DNA of 64,000 bases from Lomentospora prolificans (lineage: Eukaryota; Ascomycota; Sordariomycetes; Microascales; Microascaceae): NCBI GenBank assembly GCA_029532625.1, contig JARFXM010000002.1, positions 620,001 to 684,000 on the forward strand, given 5' to 3'. Shown one piece after another: positions 1 through 12,700 of the stretch. Under the pieces are notes generated by a model that saw only the letters and a list, made by a program, of their open reading frames with translations, was not told the origin of the DNA and did no database searches. Each line of letters opens with the position of its first letter. Position 1 is the first letter of the stretch. The position numbers and the translations under genes are program-made.

Positions 1-1470
1 TCCTTTTCCTGGCTCAGATTCGCGGATGCTTCACCTGGCGATGTGTACAAGGCTACCCACACCAGCATTTACCAGCGCGCGGTGGACATGGCGGCTAGGA
101 AAGATAGGCTGAGTAAAATCGAGTTGGCGTACTCGGACCCTGAAGATGCGAACTTTGTGCCTGGACACACCCTGTTTATGATTCGAGAGCGAAAGAACTG
201 GCAAGCCCTTGCCGAAATTACCAATGAAGGCATCCTCCAGAGTCTAATGAATGTCGGACGGGTCACCTACAACGACCTTGGACTCGGCAGACTGGAACAG
301 GCCGCCCGACCACCTGCGTCCGCGCCACCGATCGACGTTACCTGCAACGATCCTTCAACCAAGGTGGAGCGTGACCAGGCATTCTTCAATGTCGGTGTTA
401 GACGAGCCCTCTACGGACCCAACCCCGTCGAGCAAGAGGCGCTCATCAAGCAAGACGTCCGCCCCGCATTTATGCCGCCTGCAAAGATGTTGCCGGCCCC
501 TGACAACGAAAAGAAGCGATTCAATAACATTGCAGTCCCGTCAATGCGCCGCTTTGTTACTGACAGCGGCAAGCTGGCTAAGCTGGATGAGTTGCTGTTT
601 AAGCTCAAGAACGAAGGTCACCGAGTCCTCCTCTACTTCCAGATGACTCGCATGATCGATCTCATGGAGGAGTATCTCACCTATCGCAATTACAAATACT
701 GTCGTTTGGACGGTTCAACGAAACTGGAGGACCGACGAGACACGGTGCATGACTTCCAAACTCGACCCGAGATTTTCATCTTCCTACTCTCAACCCGTGC
801 CGGTGGTCTCGGTATTAACCTCACAACAGCCGACACCGTCATCTTCTACGACTCCGATTGGAACCCTACAATCGACTCGCAGGCAATGGACCGAGCACAC
901 AGATTGGGTCAGACGAAGCAGGTCACCGTGTACCGTCTCATCACACGTGGCACGATCGAGGAACGTATCCGCAAGAGAGCGCTCCAGAAGGAAGAAGTCC
1001 AACGTGTTGTCATCCAAGGCGGCGGCGCCAGTGTGGACTTCTCTGGTCGCAGGGCGCCCGAGAACAGGAACCGCGACATCGCGATGTGGCTGGCAGATGA
1101 TGAGCAGGCGGAGATGATTGAGAGACGCGAGAAGGAGTTGTTGGAGAGCGGCGAATATGACAAAGTGCAGAAGAAGAAGGGAGGCAAGAGGAAGAGAGCC
1201 CAGATTGACACCAGCGGTGGTGCTGGCGTGAGTTTAGATGAGATGTACCATGAGGGTGAGTAGCCTTCTATTTATTGGGCAACAGAACATTTTTTGCTAA
1301 CTAGGCTCGCAGGCGAGGGTCACTTTGACGATAATAAGGCATCAGGCACGGCCACTCCCGTGGTTGCCGAGCCGGACACCAAGGCAGCCAAGAAACGTCG
1401 TACTGGTAGCAAGAAGGCCAAGACGACTAAGCAGCGACTTGCCATGATTGACGGAGAGATTGACGGGTAA
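1..1470 (+). CDS. INO80: INO80 chromatin-remodelling ATPase, C-terminal part (5' truncated by window)
   Basis: This is the C-terminal 470 residues of the Snf2-family ATPase of the INO80 complex, a nuclear enzyme that slides nucleosomes and acts on H2A.Z nucleosomes in transcription, replication and repair. The frame is open from base 1, so the start and the N-terminal ATPase lobe lie outside the window. Exons are 1-1255 and 1313-1470; the 57-nt intron has a GTGAG donor, a GCTAAC branch site and a CAG acceptor. The join restores the family-typical [14 protein letters not shown] stretch. The second RecA lobe (bases about 570-1010) shows the Snf2 motifs [11 protein letters not shown] (V) and DRAHRLGQ (VI), followed by the [14 protein letters not shown] brace. 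The INO80-like order and C-terminus separate it from SWR1 or SNF2. The tail is Lys-rich. The next gene downstream is 15 kb away. Confidence 0.95.
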
Positions 1471-1825
1471 TACGATTCAGCATCTCCGGGGACATAGAGG
1501 GAAGAAGACGGGCGGGGGGAGAACGCAAGGCTTTCCACGCCGATTAGAATTTAAGCAAATCATGTACCAACAACCACCGCGCACAAAGGTTTCGTTTTCT
1601 CGTTTCTCTTTGTTCTTTTTTCATCAGGAAAGTTTGTAGATAGGGGGGGGGTTTATCACGGATCAATCGCTTTGTTTTCTCTTGTTACAATGAAGGGATG
1701 AGGGTGGAAATGATTCTCAGGGTGCTTTTTTTTTCCTTTGTTCTTTTGGACCACATTTTACCATCGAGCATTACATCCAAGGGATGGCGCACTGTCCTAC
1801 AAGAGATCCGAGTCCAGTCAAGGGC

Positions 1826-1866
1826 CGCGCGCGCGTATGCGTGTACGTGTGTGTGTGCGCGTGTGT
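1826..1866. repeat. 41-bp perfectly alternating pyrimidine-purine tract
   Basis: A CG-alternating part (1826-1835) passes through a mixed part into a GT/GC-alternating part. Every step from 1826 to 1866 alternates pyrimidine and purine, the classic Z-DNA-prone pattern. It lies about 360 bp past the INO80 stop codon. Confidence 0.85.
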
Positions 1867-2825
1867 CTGTGTTGTGCGCCCTGGCTGAAGACGAAAAGGG
1901 ATTGCTTGTCGTACCGGTTTTTCGAACTTGATTCTCGGAAACAAAAGGGGCGAAGAGGGCACGAAGTTTGACTTTGCGGGTTTTCTTGTTCGACTATGGT
2001 TAGACACTTTTTCGAAGGGTATTATTAGATTTCTCTTTCTCACTTCCAATCATCTGCCCCATGTTGTCCTGTATCCCGTGCGCCTTCTTGCTTGAGACAC
2101 GATGGGTGGGTTACGAGAACCACATGTATGTTGATAGAGTTGCATGAATCAGAGTGTACCTAGAGTGCAGAAGAGCACGCAATACTCAAGAGAGTGATTT
2201 GGGTTTCAGAGCGAGACGTCATGATCAAGGCCGGCCTCGCTCAAAGGACGGTCAAATAATGGCCCCAAAGGATGTGCCTCCCCTCCCCTTCGCCTCATCC
2301 CTCATCAATAGTCGGTGATATGCCTTTTCGAGCTCTCCGATTTAAGCATAGCTCGAGACAAATGATGGGAGAGCACCGGAGCTCAAACTCTAGGAGAGTT
2401 CGCGTTCGCTGCAGGTGAGCTTTCCAGCTCACGTCTGCTCCAATTAGTGGCAGCCACAAGAAGACGTGATTTTGCTGGATTAATGTCCTGGTGCCTTTTT
2501 TTTGCATTTACACGCACCCAGCTCCGAGGGGAGAGCTAGAAAGTCTATGGTGGGCCATTTAAGACCCGATCGATATGTTAGAAGGGTAGGATAAGCTACG
2601 ATTTCAGGGTAGCTTCTTCGTCCGAGGTCACGATCATGGGGAATAGGTGATATGCGGGGAAGAAATGGAATACTCACCTCCGCGGAGGCACTTTGGACCA
2701 ATGAGAGAGTAGGAGCTTCGAGAGGATTGGATTTCGTGATTTAGACTTTTTACTTGGTTCACTATGCACTTTACGACTCTCTTCAGATGTGAGACCACGA
2801 TTGTGTCTGATCCGTGGAGAGGAAA

Positions 2826-2839
2826 GGGGGGGGGGGGGG
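2826..2839. repeat. G14 homopolymer
   Basis: Fourteen consecutive G residues on the + strand. Confidence 0.9.
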
Positions 2840-3967
2840 TGCAGCTTCACGCAGATGTCCTTTCCTAGGCTTGCCGGAGGTATACAAAGGTCGGAAATTG
2901 GCTTACAACGAGGGCCCGAGGCCGAAGATATAACACACGCGCACTACGGACAGACAGAAGAGCCCACTTGTTCCTCAACTAAGACACGGACTGGGACTAT
3001 CTGCTGACGAGCTTGTGAACGTGGACAGAATGCTAAGGCCAAGAAAGGGCACGTCCAAGTCATCCGTTGCTATACAAGCCCAGCGTGAAGCTTTTTAACT
3101 AGCAACAGAAAAAGAGAGAATACGAAGGAAAAGGGAAAAAAAAGGGTTCATCATAGCACGAGATACACTCCCCCTCCCGCTTTCCCCATTCCTGTCCCCG
3201 TTTTCACCAGTCTAACGGCGTAACGGGAGCCCGGAACGGAGTAGCACCAAAGTCAAAAGGGCTACCCTTTGGACGAGGAATTGTGTGATTCGCGGGGCCC
3301 GGAATGCTGATGCCGGCGGGGAAGGGATGCGCCGGTCCTTGTTGCGGTTTGAGTTTGAGCTAGGAGACGACGAGGCCGGCGGGGGCGGAGATGCCGATAG
3401 GGGCCGAAAGGGTTTAAGTCCGAGTCCGAGAGGGCGATAAGGAGAGTTCTCATGCTTTGTCAGGAGGGGGTGTTGACTACCAAATACTAGTAATACTAGG
3501 GCATACAAACTAGAGCCTCATGAGGGGATACCAGGGTTTGAAGGGGTTCTTTTGGGGTCCGCTTGGGGTCTGTTCTAGGGCAAACTAAGGTTGTCTCTCG
3601 ATAGGCCGACTACTGGAAGCAACGATGTGTGTCAGGAGTTGATGGTGGTTCCTTCAGGCATGATTGGAAAGTGCCAGCCAGAGCCACCAGTTTGAAGAGA
3701 CTAGGGTGCGGTTATGGTTTGCAGTAGTTGCGTTCTAAGGCTGGGTGGACAGATGATGGCAGTGTCACGATGTTTGACAACCACGATGTTTCTGACCCTT
3801 CATTGTCTGCCCTGCGAACCACGCCGCCTTCTCTGACTACCTACACGAGATGGCCGATGCCATAGACTACTTGGTTTGACGATTGTGGTGTCAGGCAACC
3901 TTGGTGTGTCCCTTGGACAAGCTCTTCAGCTCAGCTCAGTTTCAACAGTAGCCTCAAGATCTCTTGC

Positions 3968-3984
3968 TTTTTTTTTTTTTTTTT
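3968..3984. repeat. T17 homopolymer
   Basis: Seventeen T residues followed by a CT-rich run. It is a typical poly(dA:dT) tract of fungal intergenic DNA. Confidence 0.9.
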
Positions 3985-5412
3985 CCCTTTCTCTTTCTTT
4001 CTTTGTGCCATATTCTATTTATCCGAGAAGCTCTTTGAAGAACTTTTGATCTCGTAACCTATTTTTCTATCCATTGTGCTAGTGAAGCGTCCGTGGCGGA
4101 ATCAGAATCGCCTGGCGTGTAAGTGAGCGCAAATCTATCTGCCCATGGCCCTAGACGGACGGGCCAAGAGTTTTTTTGTCCCCTTCTTTTCCCTTTCACC
4201 GAAACTCCCGAAAGGACCCTGCTGGACCATTACAAAAGTAGCAGGGTATTTCCTCTTTTGTTCGTGATGCGCCCACGATACCCGTATCCTCCGTAAAGCG
4301 TGCGCCGGCTTTCCTCGTCTCTCTTCCTTCTGCCAAGAGCTTTAGTGCGCGGCAACCAAGGTGATAGAGTTTGCCGCGGGAGCGAATCTTAAAAAGCCCA
4401 AGCTCAGCCAGGCGGGTATGTCAAATTCATAAGCTGCCGAGGTAGTCGTCCTGAGACATTTTCAAGGCAAGGCATTTCGATGCCAAGGAAAGATGAGCCC
4501 ACGATGGTGGGGAGGGCTGGGCTACTTTTTCGAAAGGATTCAGCCATCAGACGAGACCAAAAGTCTCCAAACAACAGGAAAACTGCTCTTGGAGATGGCC
4601 TCATTCGTTCCGCTACACCCGTGCCCTTTTCCCAACTAGGCTACGGTTCGTCGCCGAGAAGGAAAGATTCAGATCGTATCTTCCCTAACGTTGTAAAACT
4701 TCTTTTGTTTGCCCTTTCGTCCCGTCTTAGTGTCCGAGAAGATCTCGCCACCCTCTCATGGATGTGATCTTCCGAATGCTAGCCGGCTACTTGGCGTATC
4801 CCCATCCCGACACTCGAAGCTAAGGGTGAAGCTCGATGAGGCTCAAGACAGCTTCTGCCCATCGGAGCTTATCCTCCCCACGCGTGTTTCCCGATTCGGT
4901 TCTTTGAACGAAGGCAAATGGATCATCCACGATGGACCGAGATTAATCACTTGGTTTATGTACTAGACAGCTGAAAGGGGACTTTGATGGATCAACCAGC
5001 CTTGTCGGTGTTTTACAAAGTGCTGTGATTATTTTGACTTTTTGGTTGTTTTACGAGATTCGTGGTGATGGCTTTTACCATGGCTACACAAGGCTATGTA
5101 CGCTTGTAGAGAAGATGAGAGAAGTTTTGGTTTCCCGTCTTCTGTTTATTAAAAGAGGCTCCTGAAAGCCCCTTCCGCTTCTCGACACCGACAACGCACA
5201 CATTTTGGCTAGGTTTCGTCGTGCGAAGCTTTCGCAGCTTTTAAAATTCCCAGTCTTGCGAGGGCTAGTTTGGAGCCTGATACGTCTTCTACCAACATCC
5301 CAGCTACTTTTCACTCTGGAAGTTCTTGAGATGTTTGATGGAGGACGTTGTGTGGCTATACCGGACAGGTTGTTAAATTTCCCTTTCCCAGACTTCGGCC
5401 GAGATATGCAAG

Positions 5413-5440
5413 GGAGAGAGAGAGAGAGAGAAAGAGAGAA
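5413..5440. repeat. GA dinucleotide tract
   Basis: Nearly perfect (GA)n microsatellite with one AAA interruption near its right end. Confidence 0.85.
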
Positions 5441-5807
5441 GGGAATAATCGCCAAACAACGCTCGTCGGACTCCCCCTCCATACTGAACCGTCTTTTTTT
5501 TCTTCAACCGAGACCATGGCAGGGAGGGAGGGGAGGGGGAAGACGAATCGCGTGATTTGGCGTAGGATCTTTCTTTACATTCTCAAAGAGGAAGTAAGCC
5601 AGCGCTCACAGGCGCGACGGCCAGCAACAAGGACACAATGGGGGCCACCATGCTTCTGTGAGAAACACAAAATATTAGGGATGAATATATCTGGGAAAGT
5701 GGGCGTTGTTTCCCTGGTCATCCGACACACACACGCACATCTCCATTTACCGCTCTGCTAGCTAGCTCATCGCGTAAAGCCAAGGGGCGCAACGGATGCT
5801 AGGCAGG

Positions 5808-5830
5808 CACACACACACACACACACACAC
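5808..5830. repeat. (CA)11 microsatellite
   Basis: Uninterrupted CA dinucleotides from 5808 to 5830. Confidence 0.9.
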
Positions 5831-7161
5831 TTTGGATGTCACCTGTTTACCATCGCATCGTAAAAGACGGAATCACAACTCCTTGATGTTTTCCGTAAAA
5901 ACTCTATCCAAGTTAACGCCGGCCTTCCTGACGGCGTACGCCCCGTTCCAAACCAAATCTACAATGAGACTGGAGAAAAAAGGAAGGGGGGGTGCTTTGG
6001 GTTTGGGTGAGAAACTGTGCGACGACCTTGCTTCCTTGCTTGCTTGCAGCACGCAAGTTGGCAGCCCTGCGACTTTTGCCTTTCGGTCAAGGTTCTTTTC
6101 TACCCATACACTGTCCAACGCCAAAGCAAAAGAACAGACAGACCCTTCACTGGGGGCCCCGGGGGTGAGCCCCTTGAACCAAAAGTCTGCAGATTCACCC
6201 CTCCCAGAAGAAAACCACCTGCATGGTTTAGAGTTCCCACCTAGGATAGTTTCTCATAAAGCAAGGCATGGCTTGTTAGCTAACTCGCTCAGAAGAGCAC
6301 GCCAAATATTCCAATCTCCCAATAACCAGGCGATCCTTGGGTTTTCCTTCCTAGTCTAGAGGAGGCTCCCTTCTTGCATAGCTTGTAGTTCGCGATATCC
6401 TCAAACCTTGTCCGATGCCCACATCAGCCAAGGCACGGAGACTGTTCAGGAAAGTAGGGCGGCACGAGATCCTGAGGAAAAAAGGAAAAGAGATGTACGA
6501 AGTAATTTCACAATTGCCCTCTTGCCCAACCTCCGCCCCTTTGAAGAAGACGGGGGGAAAAAGCAGGCAGCGCCTCGTCCTCGGCGGCTTCGCGGCGGTG
6601 GCTTGCACTCTAGCAGGGGCAGCAAGCCACTTTGGTTCCAAGGCGCCTTGAAATCCGGGATCGACATGAGCTTGTCGAGGGGTCGATGCAGGCCCAAAAG
6701 GAAAAAGAAAAGAAAAAAAAAGCCACCAGCCAGCCTGGCTTGCCTGGGTAGTTTCGCGTGTATCTGCCTTCTTTATTAGACGCTCTCTCGTTCTTTGGGG
6801 CGTGTTATCGGGAACAGAAAAAAAAAAAACGGAAGTCGCTGATCATTGGGTGGTTTTTCGAGAAGGATGGGGAGATAATTAATATTATTATAACTATTCT
6901 TAGGGCGACGGGGTGCCAAGAAGGAAGAATAGCCAGCGAATGGCCCTTTCTCGTTCCCTCTCCCGGGCGGGAAACAGCTATTCCACCGACGTCGGGCGGG
7001 GCGAACGGCCGGTGCATTTGACGTTGCACGGCTTCCGGTGCCCGCTTGGAAAAAGAAGAGCAATTAAGGCTGCGGAAGAAGATGTCCTACTCTGCGTAAC
7101 TTGCATTTGCGCCCGGATGGCCGAAGCCCGGGGAACGACGAAAGGGGAGGGGGAATGCAAC

Positions 7162-7204
7162 CTTTGTTTCTTTTTTTTCTTTTCTTTTCTTTTCTTTTTC
7201 TTTA
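7162..7204. repeat. CTTTT-type pyrimidine tract
   Basis: Almost pure pyrimidine run with about four CTTTT pentamers; a G at 7166 interrupts the start. Confidence 0.8.
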
Positions 7205-7427
7205 GGCGAGTGGGACGAGGAATTAGGAGCAACCGTGGAAGGGAGATGTACTGGATTAGAGAGCGCTGATCAATATGGAGGTTGCATACTGGGCCTACCT
7301 TAAAACTGCCTCCGACGACATCTGCATGGAAAGGGAGAGAAAGCTGCCTTGGGTCCTTTGCCGTGAGGGTGTGGAGAAAGCAGATGGACACAAGAAACGT
7401 CGTCGGATTTGAAGAATGGACCAGGGG

Positions 7428-7450
7428 AAAAAAAAAAAAAAAAAAAAAAA
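7428..7450. repeat. A23 homopolymer
   Basis: Twenty-three consecutive A residues. Confidence 0.9.
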
Positions 7451-9011
7451 GGCCTTTGATGGGCCACGCAAGTTTCCATTTTTTGGGGCCTCCTTTTCCT
7501 TGATGGTTAAGCGGGACGTTGCGTGGTATGAAACATGCGATAACGACGTGTACTGAAACCCACAGGCTGGCGTCCCCAGATGAAGGAATGGTGACGATAT
7601 CTCCATGGGTGTGAATTCAACGCCCGGTGGCTTTGAGAAAGCCTCCTCAATCCTCCTATCTAGCCCAACGCGGTTTCCGCGCGCGTGTGCGCATTTCCCA
7701 CTTATCCAGGCCGGATCCAGTTAGAAGCCTCAACTTGCTGCACCACACCACTCTTACTCCGTCACGAGGAAAAGAGGAGAGAAAGGTCCGCGAAAAAACC
7801 GGTATTATCCTCTCTTGTTTCTTTTCCTCGGCCAGTTCTATTGAGACCGCTAGAGTCCAGCATCTCAAAAGAGAGGGCTCATCGAGACGGCGAAATTACA
7901 AATGTGAGTCGGTACTGGTGGCCATCAGTCGGTATCGGCGATTTGGAGCTGGATCGGGCGAGGACATGGGGCTTTCAAGAGGAGCGGTGCTAACCGCTCC
8001 CCCCCCAAACCCCCCCGTCCATCGGGTCGAGGGCCAGCATTGCCGATCCCGTTCCAGCGGAACAGAGTCACCGTGGTGGAATACAATACCTTGGGGGGTG
8101 GGTTTACCGGGTCTTCCGCCCTAGCTAATAGGCATCAATGGAGGCCACTTTTACACATCACCGTATATCTTTCTTTTGGACTCCAGTTATCTTTCAATTC
8201 GCAAGGGTCAAGCTCAACATTTTCTTTTCCGGCTTTTCTTCTGACCCCGGTCTGGCGCATGGGAGAGGGATGATATGTGAGGCTGCATCATCAACACAGG
8301 GCAACAAACGATGGCTCTCGCCTGCATCCATTCATTCACTTTTGATTCTCTTCTCCCCTTTTCCCCCATGTCTGCATTGGTCGACCCACCCCGGAAAACT
8401 GCCGAAAGCATTCAGCGCTGGGCTGAAGTCGGAACACTCGGGCCAAAGAATCAACAAATGAAACCCAGCATTCTATAAATTCTGCCACGGTGTCTCCAGA
8501 AAAGGAACGACTGCGGCTCCTTTTCTATGGGGCCTGTCTCCGAAGAAATACGCAATATCGAAAGACTTCGCTGGCTGCCCAACCAATGCTATCGGTCTTC
8601 CTGTCAAATCAACAGGGGCTTTGAGAATATTACTGCACCGCACGAGTGAATCCATGCACAAAAGAGCAACGATGGTTTTTTTCTTTTCCCGCCAAGGGTG
8701 GCCTGTCGACAGCTGTCAGCCCAACTCTTTGTGAAAGCCCGATTCCTCCGGAAAACATCCAAGGTGGCAAAGTACGCCATGTTTCATGTTCGGGGTCGCA
8801 CGGATGCTAAGCACGTTTTTCTTTTCCCCTTCCCTGCCCTTTTTCCCTTTGGGCAACCGAATTAGCCCGTTTTGTCATTAGTCGCCCCGTTTTCTGGTGA
8901 AGGGTGGACGGCTCTTCGCGATGGGTGGATGTACGAATTAGCCAAGCATGCGGTGATAGCAGGTCGTTAAATTGCGTGGGCGGCCTTCTTTTTGCTCCCT
9001 TGGTTTCCTTT

Positions 9012-9015
<4 letters not shown>

Positions 9016-9062
<47 letters not shown>
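9016..9062. repeat. A47 homopolymer
   Basis: Forty-seven consecutive A residues, by far the longest homopolymer in the window. No retroelement body or clear target-site duplication is visible beside it. Confidence 0.9.
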
Positions 9063-9067
<5 letters not shown>

Positions 9068-9694
9068 GAGATATTCTTGGCATGAATGTCACTAAGTGGT
9101 GAGTACGTGCTGTGGAACTGATCACGGATCCCCATGAGGTTTCCTCGACCAAAAAAGTCCCCAATAGGGATAAAACCATTTGTCCAGCTCAGTACCTTTA
9201 TTAGTCATGGGTGCTGTATCACCAAGATCGTAAGACGGCCAACCAGCGACGTTGAAATCCATGGGTTTGTTCAGAGGACCCTTTTTTTCCCGGTCTTCAA
9301 GCTTGCACTTGAGAATGACGAGAGCCAGGCCACTGCCTTTTCCCACTGTGACTCACTGATAATTTACGGAGAACAGTGGGTATGGTACCACAGCCAGCTG
9401 GCCAGCTGGCTGGTTGTTGAAATAGGCAAAGACTACTACAGGGCACAGGGAATGACAGAGGGCAAAATGCACCCATACTCCGTACACGGCACGATGCCAA
9501 GTGCCACACCAAATTACTGGGCTCAACCAAGGAGCTGGGATCGAGCGATCCGCGCTGGGATCTGGAAAAGAAATATCGAAAGAGAAGGGGGGGGCGCCAA
9601 TGGTTGGCACCCAACCAGAAGGGGTGACTAGGAGTGTGTGGAAACGGAAAGAGGGGAAGAAGCAAAAGAGCTGGAGGAAAACGTGGTTTGGTAT

Positions 9695-9725
9695 CATGAA
9701 AAGCGACGGTCATGAAAAGCGACGG
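9695..9725. repeat. Tandem duplication of a 15-mer
   Basis: A 15-base word (catgaaaagcgacgg) occurs at 9695-9709 and again at 9711-9725 with one base between the copies. Confidence 0.9.
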
Positions 9726-12700
9726 ATTGGAGTACCGTTATCTGGGTGTTACGGTGTAAAGACGGGCGTCGTTCCTTAGGCATCGCTTTTAGGCAGGCTT
9801 GTCTGGTATTGAAGGGGAGTCTCCCCTGTAGGACTAGTCTTAGGTGGATCCCGCTTAGTGCCCATTTTCTTGGGACGGAGGTGTTCCTTGTGCGAGTTTC
9901 CCAGGTTGGCTCTGAAGGGGAGCCGAGCCCAACTTGTGCGCATGTTGGCTACCCACCAATAGAACAGGTGAAACCACTTGGAATAGAGTGAGAGTGTGGA
10001 TCCACAACAAGCATGAGGCACCCATTCAGACGAAGAAACGGATAAGAGCCAGCAGCCTAAGCACACTCTTTTGAAAACTTGGCCAGCGAAAGATTTCGAA
10101 TCATCACCGTGCACGTGCTCTGTGCCGAGGGAGAGAATTCGGAGGCCCAAAAAGGGCGCCCTTTTTCCCGTCCCCTTCCGAGCGTGCCTTGAAGAATGAA
10201 TGCGAAAAATGTGCCCTTGATCCATGCGCTCCCGGCCACCCCGAGACTCGACGTTGCGTGATTCTGATCTTCTGATGCCAGGCCAACTCCAGCGTTTCCG
10301 GCTTATCTTGACGCAGAGGACAGAAGATAACTCGTCGCAAAGGTCTATCCTCACATTCCGTAAGCATACGCTTTTTTGATTAAATTCCCTCCTCAATGAG
10401 AAAACTCGGGGTTTGGGCTTCCTCAACAGGAGATCGGATATACGGAGAAAACAGGTGCCGCGAAGCGCAGTTTTTTTGGGCGAGCCCAACGTCGCACACA
10501 AAGGAACTTACACAGCCTCCTCCTCTTCATTCCAATATCCCGTGTTGTCATTCATTTATTACGCCCCCCGTCGAATAGGGCAACGGGCTGGGAGGACATT
10601 GGAATTCATCTCATTACGGGAGGCGGGCTTCTTTTGCGGTAGTGGGAAACAATGGAATGCAACTGCACAGTCAAACAGACGGGAAGCCACGGCCTGCGGC
10701 TCGGTCAATATTTCACTCCCCCCTTGCTACGCTGAACCGCTTGCATACTACCTTTTTGTATTTTCTTCTCTTCTGAGGGTGTCCGCTCGGTCAGCACGGC
10801 GGGCACTTTGTGCCCGCCTGACCGCTGGCCAAGACGTGATAGCGCCGCGCAGACGATTTTACCAAGACAAGACAACAATAATATTAGTGGAATAAGAAAA
10901 AAAGGGAAAAAAAAAAAGAGCTCTTCTCGAAGGCGTCCGTGCAAAGTGATGGGTGGAAGGCGCATTCGCCAACCAAACATAGCCCCGCGGCCTCGTTCTT
11001 TCAGAAGAGGCGTGTAAGCACTCTATGTGCGAAAGGGGCTCGGTTCGTGGAGAGACACGCGGCCCAAGGTGCCCTGTTTCAAGGTACTGGCGCCTGGACT
11101 TGCTGCTTTCATCTCATTCCTGTTGCTGTTCGGATCCGGCCGCCGGGGCGAAATCCTGCTGCTTGTTGATGAGGGCCAATAACTCGTCGATGAAGGGGTT
11201 TGTTTATCGTATTGGCTGCCCTGGGCGAGCTGAGACATCAAGGTTAGACTGGGCCAACGTATCACCTCCTCTCTTGGGCTTGAAATGGCATTTCTGCTGC
11301 AGAATCGAATCCAATGCCATCAAAATGAGGCGGAGGCCCCGTTGGAAAAATGGAGAGTTTGATGAAGGAATGGTCCTGGATGATGTGTTCGTTCGTATAT
11401 TGCACAAAAATAGCACGTATACACAAGCTCGAATGCGCCCCATCTTAGTCAACAACGTTCACCCCGGCTCACCCACCTGATAACGTACACGTAGAACCAC
11501 ACAACCGCGAGTGATTTTTCCTCGCAATCGCATTATTACACAGCACGCCCTGGCGAGACGAAGCATGTTGACCAGTTTTAGGGCTTGTGAGGCTCCATGC
11601 TGGCTGTAAGACGGCTCCACACTTCGAGAAGGTTTCCTTTTTGCACTTCTCTTGCGGCGACGTTTCATTGTCTTTTTCATTGGGTGCCTTTTTGTGCTCC
11701 ACCCCCCCCTTTCATTCCTATCCAAAGTGTTCAAAAATGTGTTGTATATTCATCCTTGCAATTCTTGCAATTCCCAGGTTTCAAAAGCGGCCCCTCTAAC
11801 TGCTCTCGACTGCTGTCTTGAGTTTGGCCGTCTTGCAGTGTGTGGAGAAGAGCTACTTCCGAATTTAAGCATGAGAATGCAGATCGCAGCAACACACGGA
11901 TGGGGATCTGAAGCAAAGGTGGGAAAACCTTTTTTCTTATTAAATTCTCAACCTATCATGCAAGTCCTTAATTGCTTGTATTTCGCAAGATTACAACTAA
12001 GTGAGAGGGGTGGGCACTCGGACTAAGGAGGCGGAACGGCCAGCAACCTGGCTCGGCCGCTGTTGTTTCTATTCTCTTCTTTCAGGCCATTGTTGATCTT
12101 TCTTTTCTTTTCTTTTTTTTTCTTTTGTAAATACGCCTCCACAAAGCTTGCCGAAAATATGAACCCTGTCGGTAGTTGGGCATTTGCTAAAGTGGGCTAA
12201 CGAATGTTGGGTTATGATGGCACTTTGTGACTCAAGACCTTTGGGAGTTCGAGAGGATTCCATACTTTGCGGTGCCGTGGCTTTGGAAACGTTTTTCTTC
12301 GAGTGCTGCCCTGTCCGTACGAACGAACACGCACGTCTTTAATAGCTAGGGTGGCTTGGGAAAATTCGAGATGGTCCCTGGGGGGTGGGACCGGCATCCG
12401 TCTGGGTAGTTTGCAATCCTTCTTCGTCGTCCCTTTCCTCGATGCTCTCAGCAAGGGACCCCATGGTTTAGCGGCCACGACACAATCAAACTTGAAACAC
12501 CTACACAACTCTCTACGATGGAAAGTTCCGTTCGAAGACATAGAGGAGAGAAAGAGATCAAAAAGCGGGGATAGCGGTATTATTAGAAACAAGGGCAGCG
12601 TCCAGGAGCGCGAGCAAACAACACATCAATCTGTACAACCCACGAGAGTCCACTCTCTATAATTTCATCTCTCCAAACGGTGGTGTGCTTCAGAGAAATA

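Noticed and set aside
5796..6359. 187-codon + strand frame starting in the CA repeat
   Set aside because: Its N-terminus is the CA microsatellite (HTHTHT) and the rest lacks protein-like features.
9776..10501. 241-codon minus-strand frame
   Set aside because: It starts with TTG, has no recognisable domain, and its Arg/Ser/Lys-rich composition is unlike the assigned genes.
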